Positions 1 through 9,168 of a stretch of DNA of 64,000 bases are shown in pieces. How positions within the stretch are numbered: the first letter of the stretch is position 1; the number at the start of each line of letters is the position of its first letter. The notes beneath the pieces were generated by a model, which ran no database searches, was not told where the DNA came from, and worked only from the letters and a program-made list of their open reading frames with translations. This DNA is from an uncultured SAR86 cluster bacterium. Lineage in GTDB: Bacteria; Pseudomonadota; Gammaproteobacteria; Magnimaribacterales; AG-339-G14. Made by a program: the position numbers and the translations under genes. Location: the NCBI GenBank assembly GCA_902540995.1, contig CACBOY010000001.1, positions 62,001-126,000 of the forward strand. Reading direction: 5' to 3'.

Positions 1-1836
1 TTTTCCTAGATTTGTTGCTCCTCCAGCAAAAGACGTTAGATTTTTTAAACTAATATTATTAGTTATCGGATAAAATCCAGGTTTTCTAATTTCTCCGCTC
101 ACAAGAGAAGCATTTTCTAAAGCAACAATAAGTAAATCTGGGTTGTCTTCAAAGATTTTTGGGCAGCCCTCATTCAAACCCAAACGATCAGAAATATTGG
201 TCTCTGATGTTGAAAATTTTAAGCTCTTAAGATTTGAAACAAGTGTGGATGCATTAAATTTAGCCACATACTTTAGAGACTTACATGGATATCTATCATC
301 AGGTATAAATTTAGTTAAATTTTTACTCTTTAAGTTAAATTCCTCTCTTTTTTCTTCCTCAGTCTTTTCTGGCAGTCTTTGAAAAGGATTATTTTGATCA
401 TTAAGAGTCACAGCAGGTGCATTGTCTTGTTCAGCCAGATTTTTTTTCCTTTCCTCCTCATAAAAAAGATCAATTTTAATTTTATCTTCTTCTGATAATA
501 GTCCTAATGCATCTGCTAAAAGAGCCGAATTTATAAAATCTATATCGAATTGAGAAAATACGTAAACGAAATCATTAGGCCTGAGTTTGAATTCTTCTCT
601 AGTTTTTAAATTTAGATCGGTAGCGATAAATTCTCTTGAGCCATTGTCATCTCGTCTAGAAATGACGCTAAAAGGTAGATAGGTTTTATCAGTTAAATCA
701 TTTTCATCAATGAAGTCTGAAATTTTTGAATTTTCAATATAAGAATAAACTCCTCTATTACTTATAAAACCTTCTATACGAATATTATTAGAAAGCTTCC
801 CAGATAAATCATGAATGAAAATTTCATCAGAATCTTTTAATTTCATGGAATTAATATCTTTCAAAGAGTAATCAGAAAATTCTCTTTCTCCTTGATCATT
901 TAATCTGCTTAAAGTGATTTTATTTTTATCAGCCTTACTTGATAGACCAGACGCAAAATTCAAAACATCACTAAATGTCTCACCTTCTTTAATTTCATAA
1001 ATTGCTGGTCTATTAACATTTCCCCAAATTTTTACCCTATCGCCCACAGGATTTACAAGCAATGCATCCCCAGATTGAATCCTTAAGTCATTTGAAGTGT
1101 TGGCATTAATTAGTAAGTTATACATATCTAGTGAGCCTATTTCTTTATTTGCTCTTTTCAAAGATATGTTTCGCAAGGAGCCATTCTCAGTAGGTCCTCT
1201 GGTATTAAAAAGAATGCTTGAAATTGAAGATAGTGGTGAAAAATTGTAAGAACCAGGTCTTTTTGAATTTCCCAGAACAAAGACTTGTATCGTTCTAAGC
1301 CTGCTCAAAGAAATTTCAACTTCTGTTCCAATTAATGAAGCTTGGGTAATATTTTTTAATTTTTCTGAGGCTTCATCAAAGGTTAAGCCGCTAAAAGATA
1401 TTGTTCCAAGTTCTCTTAAAAAAACATTGCCTTCGCGATTAACAGAAACCTTTTTTATGGCCTGAATACTTCCAGAAAAACTTATAGTCAATTCATCTCC
1501 AGGTCCTAATACATATTCTCTTGGAGCTGCGATGATGCCACTAGAATCAAACGAAGACTCTATATCAAAAAGATCATATCCAAAAAAAGAAGGGATAACG
1601 TTATCAAATTCATCATACTCAACAGGTTTTTCTTCCATTTCCATGAAAGATTCTCTCCTAAGCTGATTTAACTCATCGTAGTCAGAATCATCTTCAACAT
1701 CTGATTTGATTCTAGATTCTACAGAAGATCTAACGGATTCAGGTAAGAATCTTAGATATTCCTCGTAATCACTTACTTGTGCAAAAGAATTCGTGATAAA
1801 AAAGAGAAAAAGTATCTTCTTTAAATTATTTAACAA
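1..1836 (-). CDS. SLBB-domain polysaccharide export protein (partial, runs off left edge)
   Basis: I translated this frame by hand. It is open from a TTG at 1836 to base 1, about 612 codons, and is absent from the ORF track only because its stop lies outside the window. It begins with a signal peptide (LNNLKKILFLFFITNSFAQ). A polysaccharide-export motif, YVLGPGDELTISFSG, follows near residue 107. Four SLBB-like repeats have cores near residues 185 (VFVLGNSKRPG), 268 (VKIWGNVNRPA), 352 (IRIEGFISNRG) and 577 (LVSGEIRKPG). Proteins of this type (Wza/KpsD-like) form periplasmic and outer-membrane export channels for capsule or exopolysaccharide. The start overlaps the end of nadK by 11 nt, which suggests coupling. 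The TTG start is inferred from the signal peptide. The track ORF at 143-382 is a shadow. Confidence 0.85.
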   Translation of the reverse strand, partial: MLNNLKKILFLFFITNSFAQVSDYEEYLRFLPESVRSSVESRIKSDVEDDSDYDELNQLRRESFMEMEEKPVEYDEFDNVIPSFFGYDLFDIESSFDSSGIIAAPREYVLGPGDELTISFSGSIQAIKKVSVNREGNVFLRELGTISFSGLTFDEASEKLKNITQASLIGTEVEISLSRLRTIQVFVLGNSKRPGSYNFSPLSSISSILFNTRGPTENGSLRNISLKRANKEIGSLDMYNLLINANTSNDLRIQSGDALLVNPVGDRVKIWGNVNRPAIYEIKEGETFSDVLNFASGLSSKADKNKITLSRLNDQGEREFSDYSLKDINSMKLKDSDEIFIHDLSGKLSNNIRIEGFISNRGVYSYIENSKISDFIDENDLTDKTYLPFSVISRRDDNGSREFIATDLNLKTREEFKLRPNDFVYVFSQFDIDFINSALLADALGLLSEEDKIKIDLFYEEERKKNLAEQDNAPAVTLNDQNNPFQRLPEKTEEEKREEFNLKSKNLTKFIPDDRYPCKSLKYVAKFNASTLVSNLKSLKFSTSETNISDRLGLNEGCPKIFEDNPDLLIVALENASLVSGEIRKPGFYPITNNISLKNLTSFAGGATNLGK

Positions 1837-2659
1837 TTGGAAGACCCCAGTAAAGTTTTGACCTACATGCTTCAAAATAATCATAATCTGTTGGATGAAT
1901 TAAACGATATCTTGTTGAACTGTTTTTTATTTTTAAAGAATCTCCAGAATTTAAATCAAACTCATTGTGTCCATCTAGAATGACTTTTGCTTTTTCATCA
2001 TGTTCATATTTAAGTTCTAATTCATCTTCAGCTGGAATAATCATTGGCCTCGTGGATGAACTATGTGAAAACATCGGCATGATAGCAAAAACATCCAATG
2101 TAGGATATAAAACTGGTCCTCCGCCTGAATACATATAAGCTGTTGATCCAGTTGCGGATGAAACAATTAATCCATCAGATTTATGGTTAGCAATTAATTT
2201 ATTATTTTTAAAAAGAGAAAAACTTGTCATTTTTGCTAGTTCTCCTGAGTGAAGAACAACTTCATTTACTAGAAGAAAAGAATTATTTTTGTCAGAAACT
2301 TCTAGAAGATTTCTTGATTCTTCTTGGTAAGAACCTTTTAAAATTTTAGGTAATTCAAGCTCCAAAGAGCCTAATTGCAAATCTGTCAAAAAGCCAAGTC
2401 TTCCAATGTTCACTCCTAGAAATGGAGTATTTAAATGACAGAGATCTCTTATTGCTCCTATCATTGTTCCGTCTCCGCCAATTACCAAAATAAGATCTTC
2501 GGATGGCTCTAATTTTTTCAATTCTTTTTGAGACTTATTTGCCACAATGTGTTTTATGACCACATTATTTTCTTCCAAAGTTTTTTCACACCTCTTTAAG
2601 GTTTCTTTGTAGTCTCTGGTCGAGGAATGAATGATGTTTATTGACGAAATTTTATCCAT
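1826..2659 (-). CDS. nadK: NAD kinase
   Basis: This 277-residue protein phosphorylates NAD to NADP in the cytoplasm. The diagnostic GGDGT nucleotide-binding motif is at residues 61-65. It is followed by NIGRLGFLTD and by the C-terminal block with DGLIVSSATGSTAY and the SSSTRPMII segment of the NAD kinase fold. Length is normal for bacterial NadK (about 290). The start overlaps the end of the upstream transporter gene by 8 nt, and its own 3' end overlaps the SLBB export gene. The three genes therefore look like one minus-strand transcription unit. Confidence 0.95.
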   Translation of the reverse strand: MDKISSINIIHSSTRDYKETLKRCEKTLEENNVVIKHIVANKSQKELKKLEPSEDLILVIGGDGTMIGAIRDLCHLNTPFLGVNIGRLGFLTDLQLGSLELELPKILKGSYQEESRNLLEVSDKNNSFLLVNEVVLHSGELAKMTSFSLFKNNKLIANHKSDGLIVSSATGSTAYMYSGGGPVLYPTLDVFAIMPMFSHSSSTRPMIIPAEDELELKYEHDEKAKVILDGHNEFDLNSGDSLKIKNSSTRYRLIHPTDYDYFEACRSKLYWGLPIVK

Positions 2660-3392
2660 TTGTCGTTTGTAAATCCTTTGGATTAAAGTTTCTCACGAAA
2701 TAAATAAATATTGTATCTACTATTGCTATAAAAAACTTAAAAACGTATTTGGTTAAGGCAATTCCTAGGGCTACTTTAAACGACATTTGTCCTGCTAATA
2801 CCCATACAAAGGTATATATAAAAGTATCAAGGGCTTGAGAGCTTAAAGTTGAAACATTATTTCTTAACCAAAGATACTTATCCCCAGTTATGGTTTTAAT
2901 TTTATGAAAAACCCAAACGTCAAAAGTCTGACTTATCAGGTAAGCGGTTATAGACCCTATCACGAATATAGGCGAGTAAAGAGCTAAGGTAGATATTGCT
3001 TGATGTACTTCATTGGCCGAAGAGGCAATCCCTGATGGTAGATAATAAGTACTCAGAACAAGAGTAAACATTACTATCACATTTGCTACTGCCCCAATTA
3101 TTACCGCTCTATTTGCTTCAGCTCTACCATATTTTTCATTCAATAAATCTGTTGCGAAGTATATTCCGGAATACATTATCGCTCCCATACTTACTACAAA
3201 TGTGTTTCCAAAAATAGTTAGCTCACTTACTTTGCCGCCCTGTAAGTTTGCAAGAATAATTCCTAGAATAACGGCTGTATAGAGTCCATTTTTACCAAAA
3301 AAGTAAAATAATATTATTGCCAAAGTCAGGTCATAAAAAACCGTAAAAATCCATAATAATTCTGGGTTTTGGCTAAAAAATTCTAAGTTCAT
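2652..3392 (-). CDS. VUT-family queuosine precursor transporter (YhhQ-like)
   Basis: A 246-residue integral membrane protein with about six hydrophobic segments. The family signature FATDLLNEKYGRAEANRAV lies near residue 80. Members of this family (YhhQ/QrtT) import deazaguanine precursors of queuosine, so this is the likely substrate, although the family also carried the older vitamin-uptake label. It is first in a minus-strand run with nadK and the SLBB export gene. An 82-bp AT-rich gap separates it from the divergent acyl-CoA dehydrogenase. A TATAAT at 3465 lies too close to that gene's ATG to be convincing as its -10. Confidence 0.85.
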   Translation of the reverse strand: MNLEFFSQNPELLWIFTVFYDLTLAIILFYFFGKNGLYTAVILGIILANLQGGKVSELTIFGNTFVVSMGAIMYSGIYFATDLLNEKYGRAEANRAVIIGAVANVIVMFTLVLSTYYLPSGIASSANEVHQAISTLALYSPIFVIGSITAYLISQTFDVWVFHKIKTITGDKYLWLRNNVSTLSSQALDTFIYTFVWVLAGQMSFKVALGIALTKYVFKFFIAIVDTIFIYFVRNFNPKDLQTTNG

Positions 3393-3474
3393 GGCTGATT
3401 AATTATCAAAAATTGCTACAATTAGACACGTTTGGAAACAAAAAATCACTTAAAAACTTACATTTATAATAATT

Positions 3475-4692
3475 ATGGAAAATTTAGATCAATTTAGAAA
3501 AGAAACAAAAGAATGGCTGGAAGAGAATTGTCCGCCTGAAATGAGAAAACCAATGGGTCCTGGAGATGTAGTATGGGGTGGAAGAAACTGTAAATTCCCC
3601 CACCCAGATGCAAAATTGTGGTTAGAAAGAATGGGTGAAAAAGGTTGGACCTGCCCTACCTGGCCAAAAGAATATGGTGGCGGTGGTTTGAGTTTTGATG
3701 AAAATAAGATTTTACAGGAAGAATTGATGGCTATCAGAGCCAGACCTGCTTTATCCAGTTTTGGTATCTGGATGCTTGGGCCGGCATTACTTGAATTTGC
3801 TTCAGAAGAACAAAAAAAGAAATACATTCCTGAAATTGTTAAAGGTGAAATTAGGTGGTGCCAAGGCTATAGCGAACCTGGATCTGGATCGGATCTAGCT
3901 AGCTTGAAAACCAAAGCCGAAGATAATGGAGATCATTTTATAGTTAATGGCCAAAAGGTTTGGACTTCTTATGCTGACGACTGTGACATGATTTTTACTT
4001 TAGTAAGAACAGGTCCACAAGAGCCTAAACATGATGGTATAAGTTTTTTACTCATCGACATGGATCAACCTGGAGTTACTACTAAGCCGATCAAACTTAT
4101 CTCAGGAAAATCTCCCTTTTGTGAAACTTTTTTTGATAATGCGATTGTTCCAAAAGAAAATTTAGTTAGCGAATTAAATAAGGGCTGGGATGTTGCAAAA
4201 AGACTTCTTCAACATGAAAGAAATATGATCGCTGGAATGGGTCTTGGAGGCGCAGGTTCTGCCAAAAAGAAAAAAGATCAAACAATTTCATCTGGAATGG
4301 CAACCATGGCGAAGACATATGTTGGAGAAGAAGAAGGAAAATTAGCAAATGCTGGCTTAAGACAAAAAATTGCATCTTTTGACATTAACTCACACGCATT
4401 TTCTCTTACTATGAGAAGAGCAAGCGAAGAAAGCAAGTCTTCTAATTCTGGACCAAGTCCAGCTTCATCAATGTTCAAATATTATGGTAGTGAGAGCAAT
4501 AAACTCAGGTATGAGTTAATGCTTGAGGCTATGGGCACTAAAGCTCTTGGTTGGGAAGGAGAAGGTTTTGGCCCTGCAGAACTTGCAATAACCAGAGAGT
4601 GGCTGAGAACTAAGGCTAATTCAATTGAAGGCGGAACTTCTGAAGTTCAGCTTAATATTATTGCAAAACGAGTCTTAGATTTACCTCAATAA
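3475..4692 (+). CDS. Acyl-CoA dehydrogenase family protein
   Basis: A 405-residue flavoprotein predicted to oxidise an acyl-CoA to its 2-enoyl-CoA. The middle domain has the FAD/substrate segment WCQGYSEPGSGSDLAS near residue 130. The C-terminal helical domain ends in IEGGTSEVQLNIIAKR, the typical FAD-dimer-interface motif. A lysine-rich, less conserved stretch (GSAKKKKDQT) sits near residue 263, where this subfamily often carries insertions. It is followed after 24 nt by a second acyl-CoA dehydrogenase, a paired arrangement also seen for heteromeric FadE-like enzymes acting on steroids or branched acyl chains. Substrate cannot be told from sequence. Confidence 0.9.
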   Translation: MENLDQFRKETKEWLEENCPPEMRKPMGPGDVVWGGRNCKFPHPDAKLWLERMGEKGWTCPTWPKEYGGGGLSFDENKILQEELMAIRARPALSSFGIWMLGPALLEFASEEQKKKYIPEIVKGEIRWCQGYSEPGSGSDLASLKTKAEDNGDHFIVNGQKVWTSYADDCDMIFTLVRTGPQEPKHDGISFLLIDMDQPGVTTKPIKLISGKSPFCETFFDNAIVPKENLVSELNKGWDVAKRLLQHERNMIAGMGLGGAGSAKKKKDQTISSGMATMAKTYVGEEEGKLANAGLRQKIASFDINSHAFSLTMRRASEESKSSNSGPSPASSMFKYYGSESNKLRYELMLEAMGTKALGWEGEGFGPAELAITREWLRTKANSIEGGTSEVQLNIIAKRVLDLPQ

Positions 4693-4716
4693 TAGTAATT
4701 TTTTTGGGAGAAAAAA

Positions 4717-5853
4717 ATGTCATTAGTTTTGAATGAGGAGCAAGTCTTTTTAAAAGATAGTGCCAAAAAATTCGCATCAGAAAAGACTCCTACTACTCAC
4801 TTTCGTGAAGTAAGGGACAGTGAAATCGATAACTGCTATGACGATAAAATTTGGCAAGAAATGGTATCACTTGGTTGGACCGGTATTTTAGTTCCTGAAG
4901 AATTTGGTGGGTCAAATTTTGGAGTAGCTGGCATCTCTTCTATTTTAGAGGAGCTTGGTAGAACACTAACTCCTTCCCCTTTATTTTCTACCGCTGTTGT
5001 AGGTGTAAGCCTTATAAAGCATGCGTCCGATGATGTAAAAAAAGATATTCTTACAAAAGTTGTTCAAGATGGTTTGAGACTCTGCTTTGCCATCGAAGAA
5101 AGCAATCATCATGATCCAGTTAAAATATCTTGTGAAGCAAAAAAAGATGGCAGTAATTTCATAATTTCAGGAGAAAAGTCCTTTGTAATTGATGGTGGTT
5201 TTTCAGATAAAGTCATTGTTGCTTGTAGGACTTCAGGAGAAGAAGGCTCTAAAGATGGCCTGTCTCTTTTTGTCTTGGATTCTGATTCAAAGGGTTTGAC
5301 CATTACGGCCACTAAGATGGTAGATTCTAGAAACGCGGCAAATATGAAATTTGAAAATGTTAAAATTCCTTCAGAAAAGTTAATTGGAAAAGAAAATGAT
5401 GCCTATGAAATTATTGAATCAGTACTGGATATTTCTAGAGCTGCAATTTCTGCAGAAATGTTAGGTAGCGCTCTTCAAGCTTATCAAATTACTCTTGATT
5501 ACTTAAAGGAAAGAGAACAATTCGGTTCAAAAATTGGTTCCTTTCAAGCCCTTCAGCATAGAGCTGCAATTATGTTTTCTGAATTAGAACTATGCAAATC
5601 ATGTGTTATAGAATCTATAACTTCTTTTGACGAAGGAGGAAATGATTCTGAGAGATTAGCAAGTCTATCGAAAGCTAAAGTTGGAGAAGTATTTCATTTG
5701 ATCTCTAACGAATCAGTTCAAATGCATGGCGGAATAGGTGTTACAGATGAGTATGATATTGGACTCTACCTAAAACGAGCTAGAGTAGCTGAACAAATTT
5801 TTGGAGATTCTAATTTTCATAAAAATAGATATGCCGAATTAACAGGCTATTAA
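4717..5853 (+). CDS. Acyl-CoA dehydrogenase family protein (second of pair)
   Basis: A 378-residue acyl-CoA dehydrogenase fold: N-terminal helical domain, a beta domain, and a C-terminal helical domain with EREQFGSKIGSFQALQH near residue 267 and QMHGGIGVTDEYD near 330. It starts 24 nt after the preceding paralogue, behind a purine-rich GGGAG ribosome-binding site. The two are probably co-transcribed and may form a heteromer, as known for some steroid and branched-chain dehydrogenases; that is inference. The middle domain lacks the crisp TEPGAGSD motif of its partner (it reads IEESNHHDPVK), which fits an unequal-subunit pair. Confidence 0.88.
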   Translation: MSLVLNEEQVFLKDSAKKFASEKTPTTHFREVRDSEIDNCYDDKIWQEMVSLGWTGILVPEEFGGSNFGVAGISSILEELGRTLTPSPLFSTAVVGVSLIKHASDDVKKDILTKVVQDGLRLCFAIEESNHHDPVKISCEAKKDGSNFIISGEKSFVIDGGFSDKVIVACRTSGEEGSKDGLSLFVLDSDSKGLTITATKMVDSRNAANMKFENVKIPSEKLIGKENDAYEIIESVLDISRAAISAEMLGSALQAYQITLDYLKEREQFGSKIGSFQALQHRAAIMFSELELCKSCVIESITSFDEGGNDSERLASLSKAKVGEVFHLISNESVQMHGGIGVTDEYDIGLYLKRARVAEQIFGDSNFHKNRYAELTGY

Positions 5854-5862
5854 AGTTTAGTC

Positions 5863-6246
5863 GTGCATGAGAATAAAACAGAGAAACTTCTTAAAATTAT
5901 TTCTGAATTAAGAGATCCTATTTCTGGATGCGAATGGACTAAATCTCAAACTTCAAAAACCCTCCTCCCTTTTATAATAGAAGAAGCAAAAGAAGTTCAT
6001 GATGCTTTTGAAAAAGAAGATAACGAAAACCTTAAAGAAGAATTAGGAGATCTTCTTTTGCAAATAGTTCTCCAGAGTAAAATAGCTGAAGAAAATAAAC
6101 TATTTTCTTTTAATGAAGTAATTGATAACTTATGTGAAAAGCTGATTAGAAGACATCCATATGTTTTCCAGGATAAAAGACCTCATACAATAGAAGAACA
6201 AAGAGAGGCATATTTTAAAATTAAAGAGTTTGAGAAGAACAAGTGA
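5863..6246 (+). CDS. mazG: Single-domain MazG nucleotide pyrophosphohydrolase
   Basis: A 127-residue all-alpha NTP pyrophosphohydrolase of the MazG family. Metal-binding acidic residues are visible as EEAKE (40-44) and EELGD (59-63). The N-terminal CEWTKSQT corresponds to the CPWDxxQT of MazG. The enteric enzyme is about 263 residues with two MazG domains, whereas this one has only one. The start is GTG, nine bases after the preceding stop. The end overlaps the acyltransferase gene by 4 nt (GTGA), so translation of the two is probably coupled. Confidence 0.85.
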   Translation: MHENKTEKLLKIISELRDPISGCEWTKSQTSKTLLPFIIEEAKEVHDAFEKEDNENLKEELGDLLLQIVLQSKIAEENKLFSFNEVIDNLCEKLIRRHPYVFQDKRPHTIEEQREAYFKIKEFEKNK

Positions 6247-7124
6247 AGTTTTTATTTGAAAATCTTATAGGTATAACTTCTATCACTATTTTGGTACTGA
6301 ACACAGTCATCTTGTCATGTTTGTTGATACCCTTGGGAATAATTAAATTTTTCTTACCAATCACTTCACTAAAAGTGTTATTTACAAAATTTATTATAAA
6401 GGTAGGTGAATTATGGATTTTCACCAATAAAATTTGGGTAAAGGCTTTACACAATCCCAAATGGCAAATAATTGGTAAAGAAAATATCAAGTCCGATGGC
6501 TGGACAATAGCTACTTCAAATCATCAATCATTTGCGGACATATTTCTTCTGCAGGATATCACCAATAGAAAAATGCCCATGCTTAAATTCTTTATGAAAT
6601 ATGTTCTGATTTACGTTCCAATTATAGGTCTTTCTTGGTGGGCTTTAGATATGCCTTTTTTGAAGAGGTATACAAAAAAGGAACTAGAAAAAAATCCCAA
6701 GCTGGCTGGAAAAGACGTGAGAGAAATGAAAAGAGCTTTGAAACATTACGCCCTTTATCCTGTAACTGTTTTTAGTTTTGCTGAAGGAACAAGATTTACT
6801 CTTAAAAAACATCATAATCAAAATAGTCCTTTCGAAAATCTTTTGAGGCCTAAAGAAGGAGGCTTGGCTACAGCGTTAAGTTTAGTGAATAAAATTGATT
6901 CTCTTATTGATTTTACAATCAAGTTTGATTCTAAAAAAAGAAGTTTTTGGGACTATCTTTGCGGAAGAATGAATTCAGCTAAAATTATTATTAAGGAAAT
7001 AAAAATCCCAAAAAAATTTCTTAATGAAAATTTATTAGACAATCATTCTCTGAGAACAGAATTCAAGGAATGGGTTAATTCATTATGGTTGGAAAAGGAC
7101 CTTTTGCTCAGTAATAGAGACTAA
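6243..7124 (+). CDS. 1-acyl-glycerol-3-phosphate acyltransferase family protein (YihG-like)
   Basis: A 293-residue membrane-associated acyltransferase. An N-terminal hydrophobic stretch (residues 8-40) precedes the catalytic NHQSFAD (93-99, the HxxxxD motif) and EGTR (181-184). The spacing and the LSWWALDMPFLKRY segment match the YihG/lysophosphatidate acyltransferase branch. It probably acylates lysophospholipid at the inner membrane. The GTG start overlaps the mazG stop by 4 nt, and prc begins 4 nt after its end. Confidence 0.87.
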   Translation: MKFLFENLIGITSITILVLNTVILSCLLIPLGIIKFFLPITSLKVLFTKFIIKVGELWIFTNKIWVKALHNPKWQIIGKENIKSDGWTIATSNHQSFADIFLLQDITNRKMPMLKFFMKYVLIYVPIIGLSWWALDMPFLKRYTKKELEKNPKLAGKDVREMKRALKHYALYPVTVFSFAEGTRFTLKKHHNQNSPFENLLRPKEGGLATALSLVNKIDSLIDFTIKFDSKKRSFWDYLCGRMNSAKIIIKEIKIPKKFLNENLLDNHSLRTEFKEWVNSLWLEKDLLLSNRD

Positions 7125-7128
7125 ATCT

Positions 7129-9168
7129 ATGGTATTTAAATTCAATAAATTTCTTATTTTATTAGTTTACTTTCTGGCGTCACTTTATCTCCCAAGCGAA
7201 GAATCTTTGGTGGTAAAAAATGAATATAAACCGGTTGTAAATGAAATCATAGAAATTCTGGACCAAAATCACTTTAAAAAGAATATTGTAATTAATGAAC
7301 AAAAAGTTATTGATAACTTTTTGGTAAATATAGATAAAGAAAAAATTGTATTTACTTCTGTTGAGTTCAATTCATATAAAGCAAGATTCAAGAATATTTA
7401 CAACCTAGATGAAATTTTTAAAATTTATCAAGATTATTCTGATAGAACGCTTGAATTGATTAACTATCAAAAAGATGTTGTTCATTTGATTGATACTTCT
7501 GCCGACTTAAATACGACAGAATTTGTTGAAAAAAGTAGAGAGGATGAAAAAAGATTTAATTCCTTAGACTCAATCAAAAACTATCATGCTCTTTTAATTA
7601 GAAACGAATTTATAAACATTCTTTTGTCAAATGATAATTTTAAAAACTCTAAGTCAAAACTTCTCAAAAGACTCAAAAATAGAGTTAAAAGTTTAAAAAG
7701 AATTAAGTCAGACGATATCTTTTCTTTATACATAAATTCGATTACCTCTCTTTATGATCCTCATACAAATTATTTATCTCCAAAATCTCAGGAAGACTTT
7801 GAGATAAATATGAGTCTGTCTCTAGAGGGAATTGGAGCAATTTTATCTACAGAGGATGGAATTACTAAAATAGTGAGATTAATTCCAGGAGGGCCAGCTG
7901 ATAAATCAGGTCTCCTAAAAGTAAATGACAAAATTGTAGGGGTAGCCTCTCTGCCAGAAGATGATATAGAAGATGTACGAGATTGGAGAATCGATGAAGT
8001 GGTTCGACTCATCAGAGGTCCAAAAAATACCAAGGTCAGACTTGAAGTTATTCCTAATTCTTCTCCGGATGACATTTTAGGTAGAGTCATAGAAATCACC
8101 AGGGGGTTGGTAAAACTAGAAGATCAGGCTGCAAAGAAAAAGAAGGTAGAAATATATAAACCAAATAAATCTTACAATATTGGGGTAATAGATTTACCTG
8201 CTTTTTATATGGACTTTGATGCATTTAGCAGAAATCAATTTAACTACAAAAGTAGTTCAAAAGACGTCAGGAACCTTCTAAGGGAATTAAAAGAAGAAAA
8301 AGTAGATGGAGTTATTCTTGATTTGAGAGGAAATTCTGGAGGTTCCTTATATGAAGCTTACTCGCTTGCCAAGCTTTTCATAGGAAAAGGAAGTATTGTT
8401 CAAGTAATGGAGTCGAATGGCTCGATTCAGCCTTTGGGTCACACAAGAGGAATTCAAAACTATGATGGGCCAGTAATGATTTTGGTTGATAAATTGAGTG
8501 CCTCGGCTTCGGAAATTCTTGCAGGAGCTTTTCAAGATTACAAAAGGGGATTAATTGTGGGCTCAAACACTTTCGGTAAAGGGACTGTTCAAAGGCTGGA
8601 AAATCTTTCTTATGGACAACTAAAATTTACAGAACAGAAGTTTTATAGAGTCTCTGGGAAAAGTACACAAAATTTAGGAGTTATCCCCGATATTAACCTG
8701 CCCTATGTTTTTGATAGTGAAGAAGTTGGAGAAATGGCTCTTGAAAACTCTCTTCCTTATGATGATATTTCATCTTTAGATTATGAACCTTTTAATTCAA
8801 CTTCAAATATAGAGATGATTCAAAGTTTCTCAAAAAAAAGAGTATCCGATTCAAACTTGAATGAGTACATTAAAGATCAAAAAATTCATAGCAAAAACGA
8901 ATTAGATAAAAAATTGATTCCCGTAAATTATTTAGTAAGAAAATCTGAAAAAAAAGCACAAGAAGAAAAAAGACTATTCATTGAAAATAGATTTAGAGTT
9001 TCTGTAGGTTTAAAGCCCTATTTAAATTTTCAAGAGTTTTTGGATGCTGATCCTGAGGAATTAAATGAGTTTTCGGAGAGAATGGTTCTTGAAGAAGCAG
9101 CGAGAATTTTAATTGATCAAATTAATTTTAATAAGCCCAAAAGACTTTCTAGCTCAGACTTCAGATGA
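7129..9168 (+). CDS. prc: Carboxy-terminal processing protease Prc (Tsp), S41 family
   Basis: A 679-residue periplasmic protease matching the length of E. coli Prc (682). Order: signal peptide (first ~20 residues), N-terminal helical domain, PDZ domain around 235-330 (LIPGGPADKSGLLKVNDKI), then the S41 catalytic domain. The SASASE motif at 457-462 supplies the Ser nucleophile, and the Lys lies in NTFGKGTVQ near 485. The C-terminal extension typical of Tsp follows. Prc trims C-termini of envelope proteins and lipoproteins. Its stop overlaps the xthA start by 4 nt (ATGA). Confidence 0.93.
   Translation: MVFKFNKFLILLVYFLASLYLPSEESLVVKNEYKPVVNEIIEILDQNHFKKNIVINEQKVIDNFLVNIDKEKIVFTSVEFNSYKARFKNIYNLDEIFKIYQDYSDRTLELINYQKDVVHLIDTSADLNTTEFVEKSREDEKRFNSLDSIKNYHALLIRNEFINILLSNDNFKNSKSKLLKRLKNRVKSLKRIKSDDIFSLYINSITSLYDPHTNYLSPKSQEDFEINMSLSLEGIGAILSTEDGITKIVRLIPGGPADKSGLLKVNDKIVGVASLPEDDIEDVRDWRIDEVVRLIRGPKNTKVRLEVIPNSSPDDILGRVIEITRGLVKLEDQAAKKKKVEIYKPNKSYNIGVIDLPAFYMDFDAFSRNQFNYKSSSKDVRNLLRELKEEKVDGVILDLRGNSGGSLYEAYSLAKLFIGKGSIVQVMESNGSIQPLGHTRGIQNYDGPVMILVDKLSASASEILAGAFQDYKRGLIVGSNTFGKGTVQRLENLSYGQLKFTEQKFYRVSGKSTQNLGVIPDINLPYVFDSEEVGEMALENSLPYDDISSLDYEPFNSTSNIEMIQSFSKKRVSDSNLNEYIKDQKIHSKNELDKKLIPVNYLVRKSEKKAQEEKRLFIENRFRVSVGLKPYLNFQEFLDADPEELNEFSERMVLEEAARILIDQINFNKPKRLSSSDFR

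Noticed and set aside
143-382. 79-codon plus-strand ORF at the left edge
   Set aside because: It is antisense to the continuous SLBB reading frame on the minus strand.
3465-3470. TATAAT just before the first acyl-CoA dehydrogenase
   Set aside because: It lies five bases from the ATG, so a transcript starting from it would lack the start codon.
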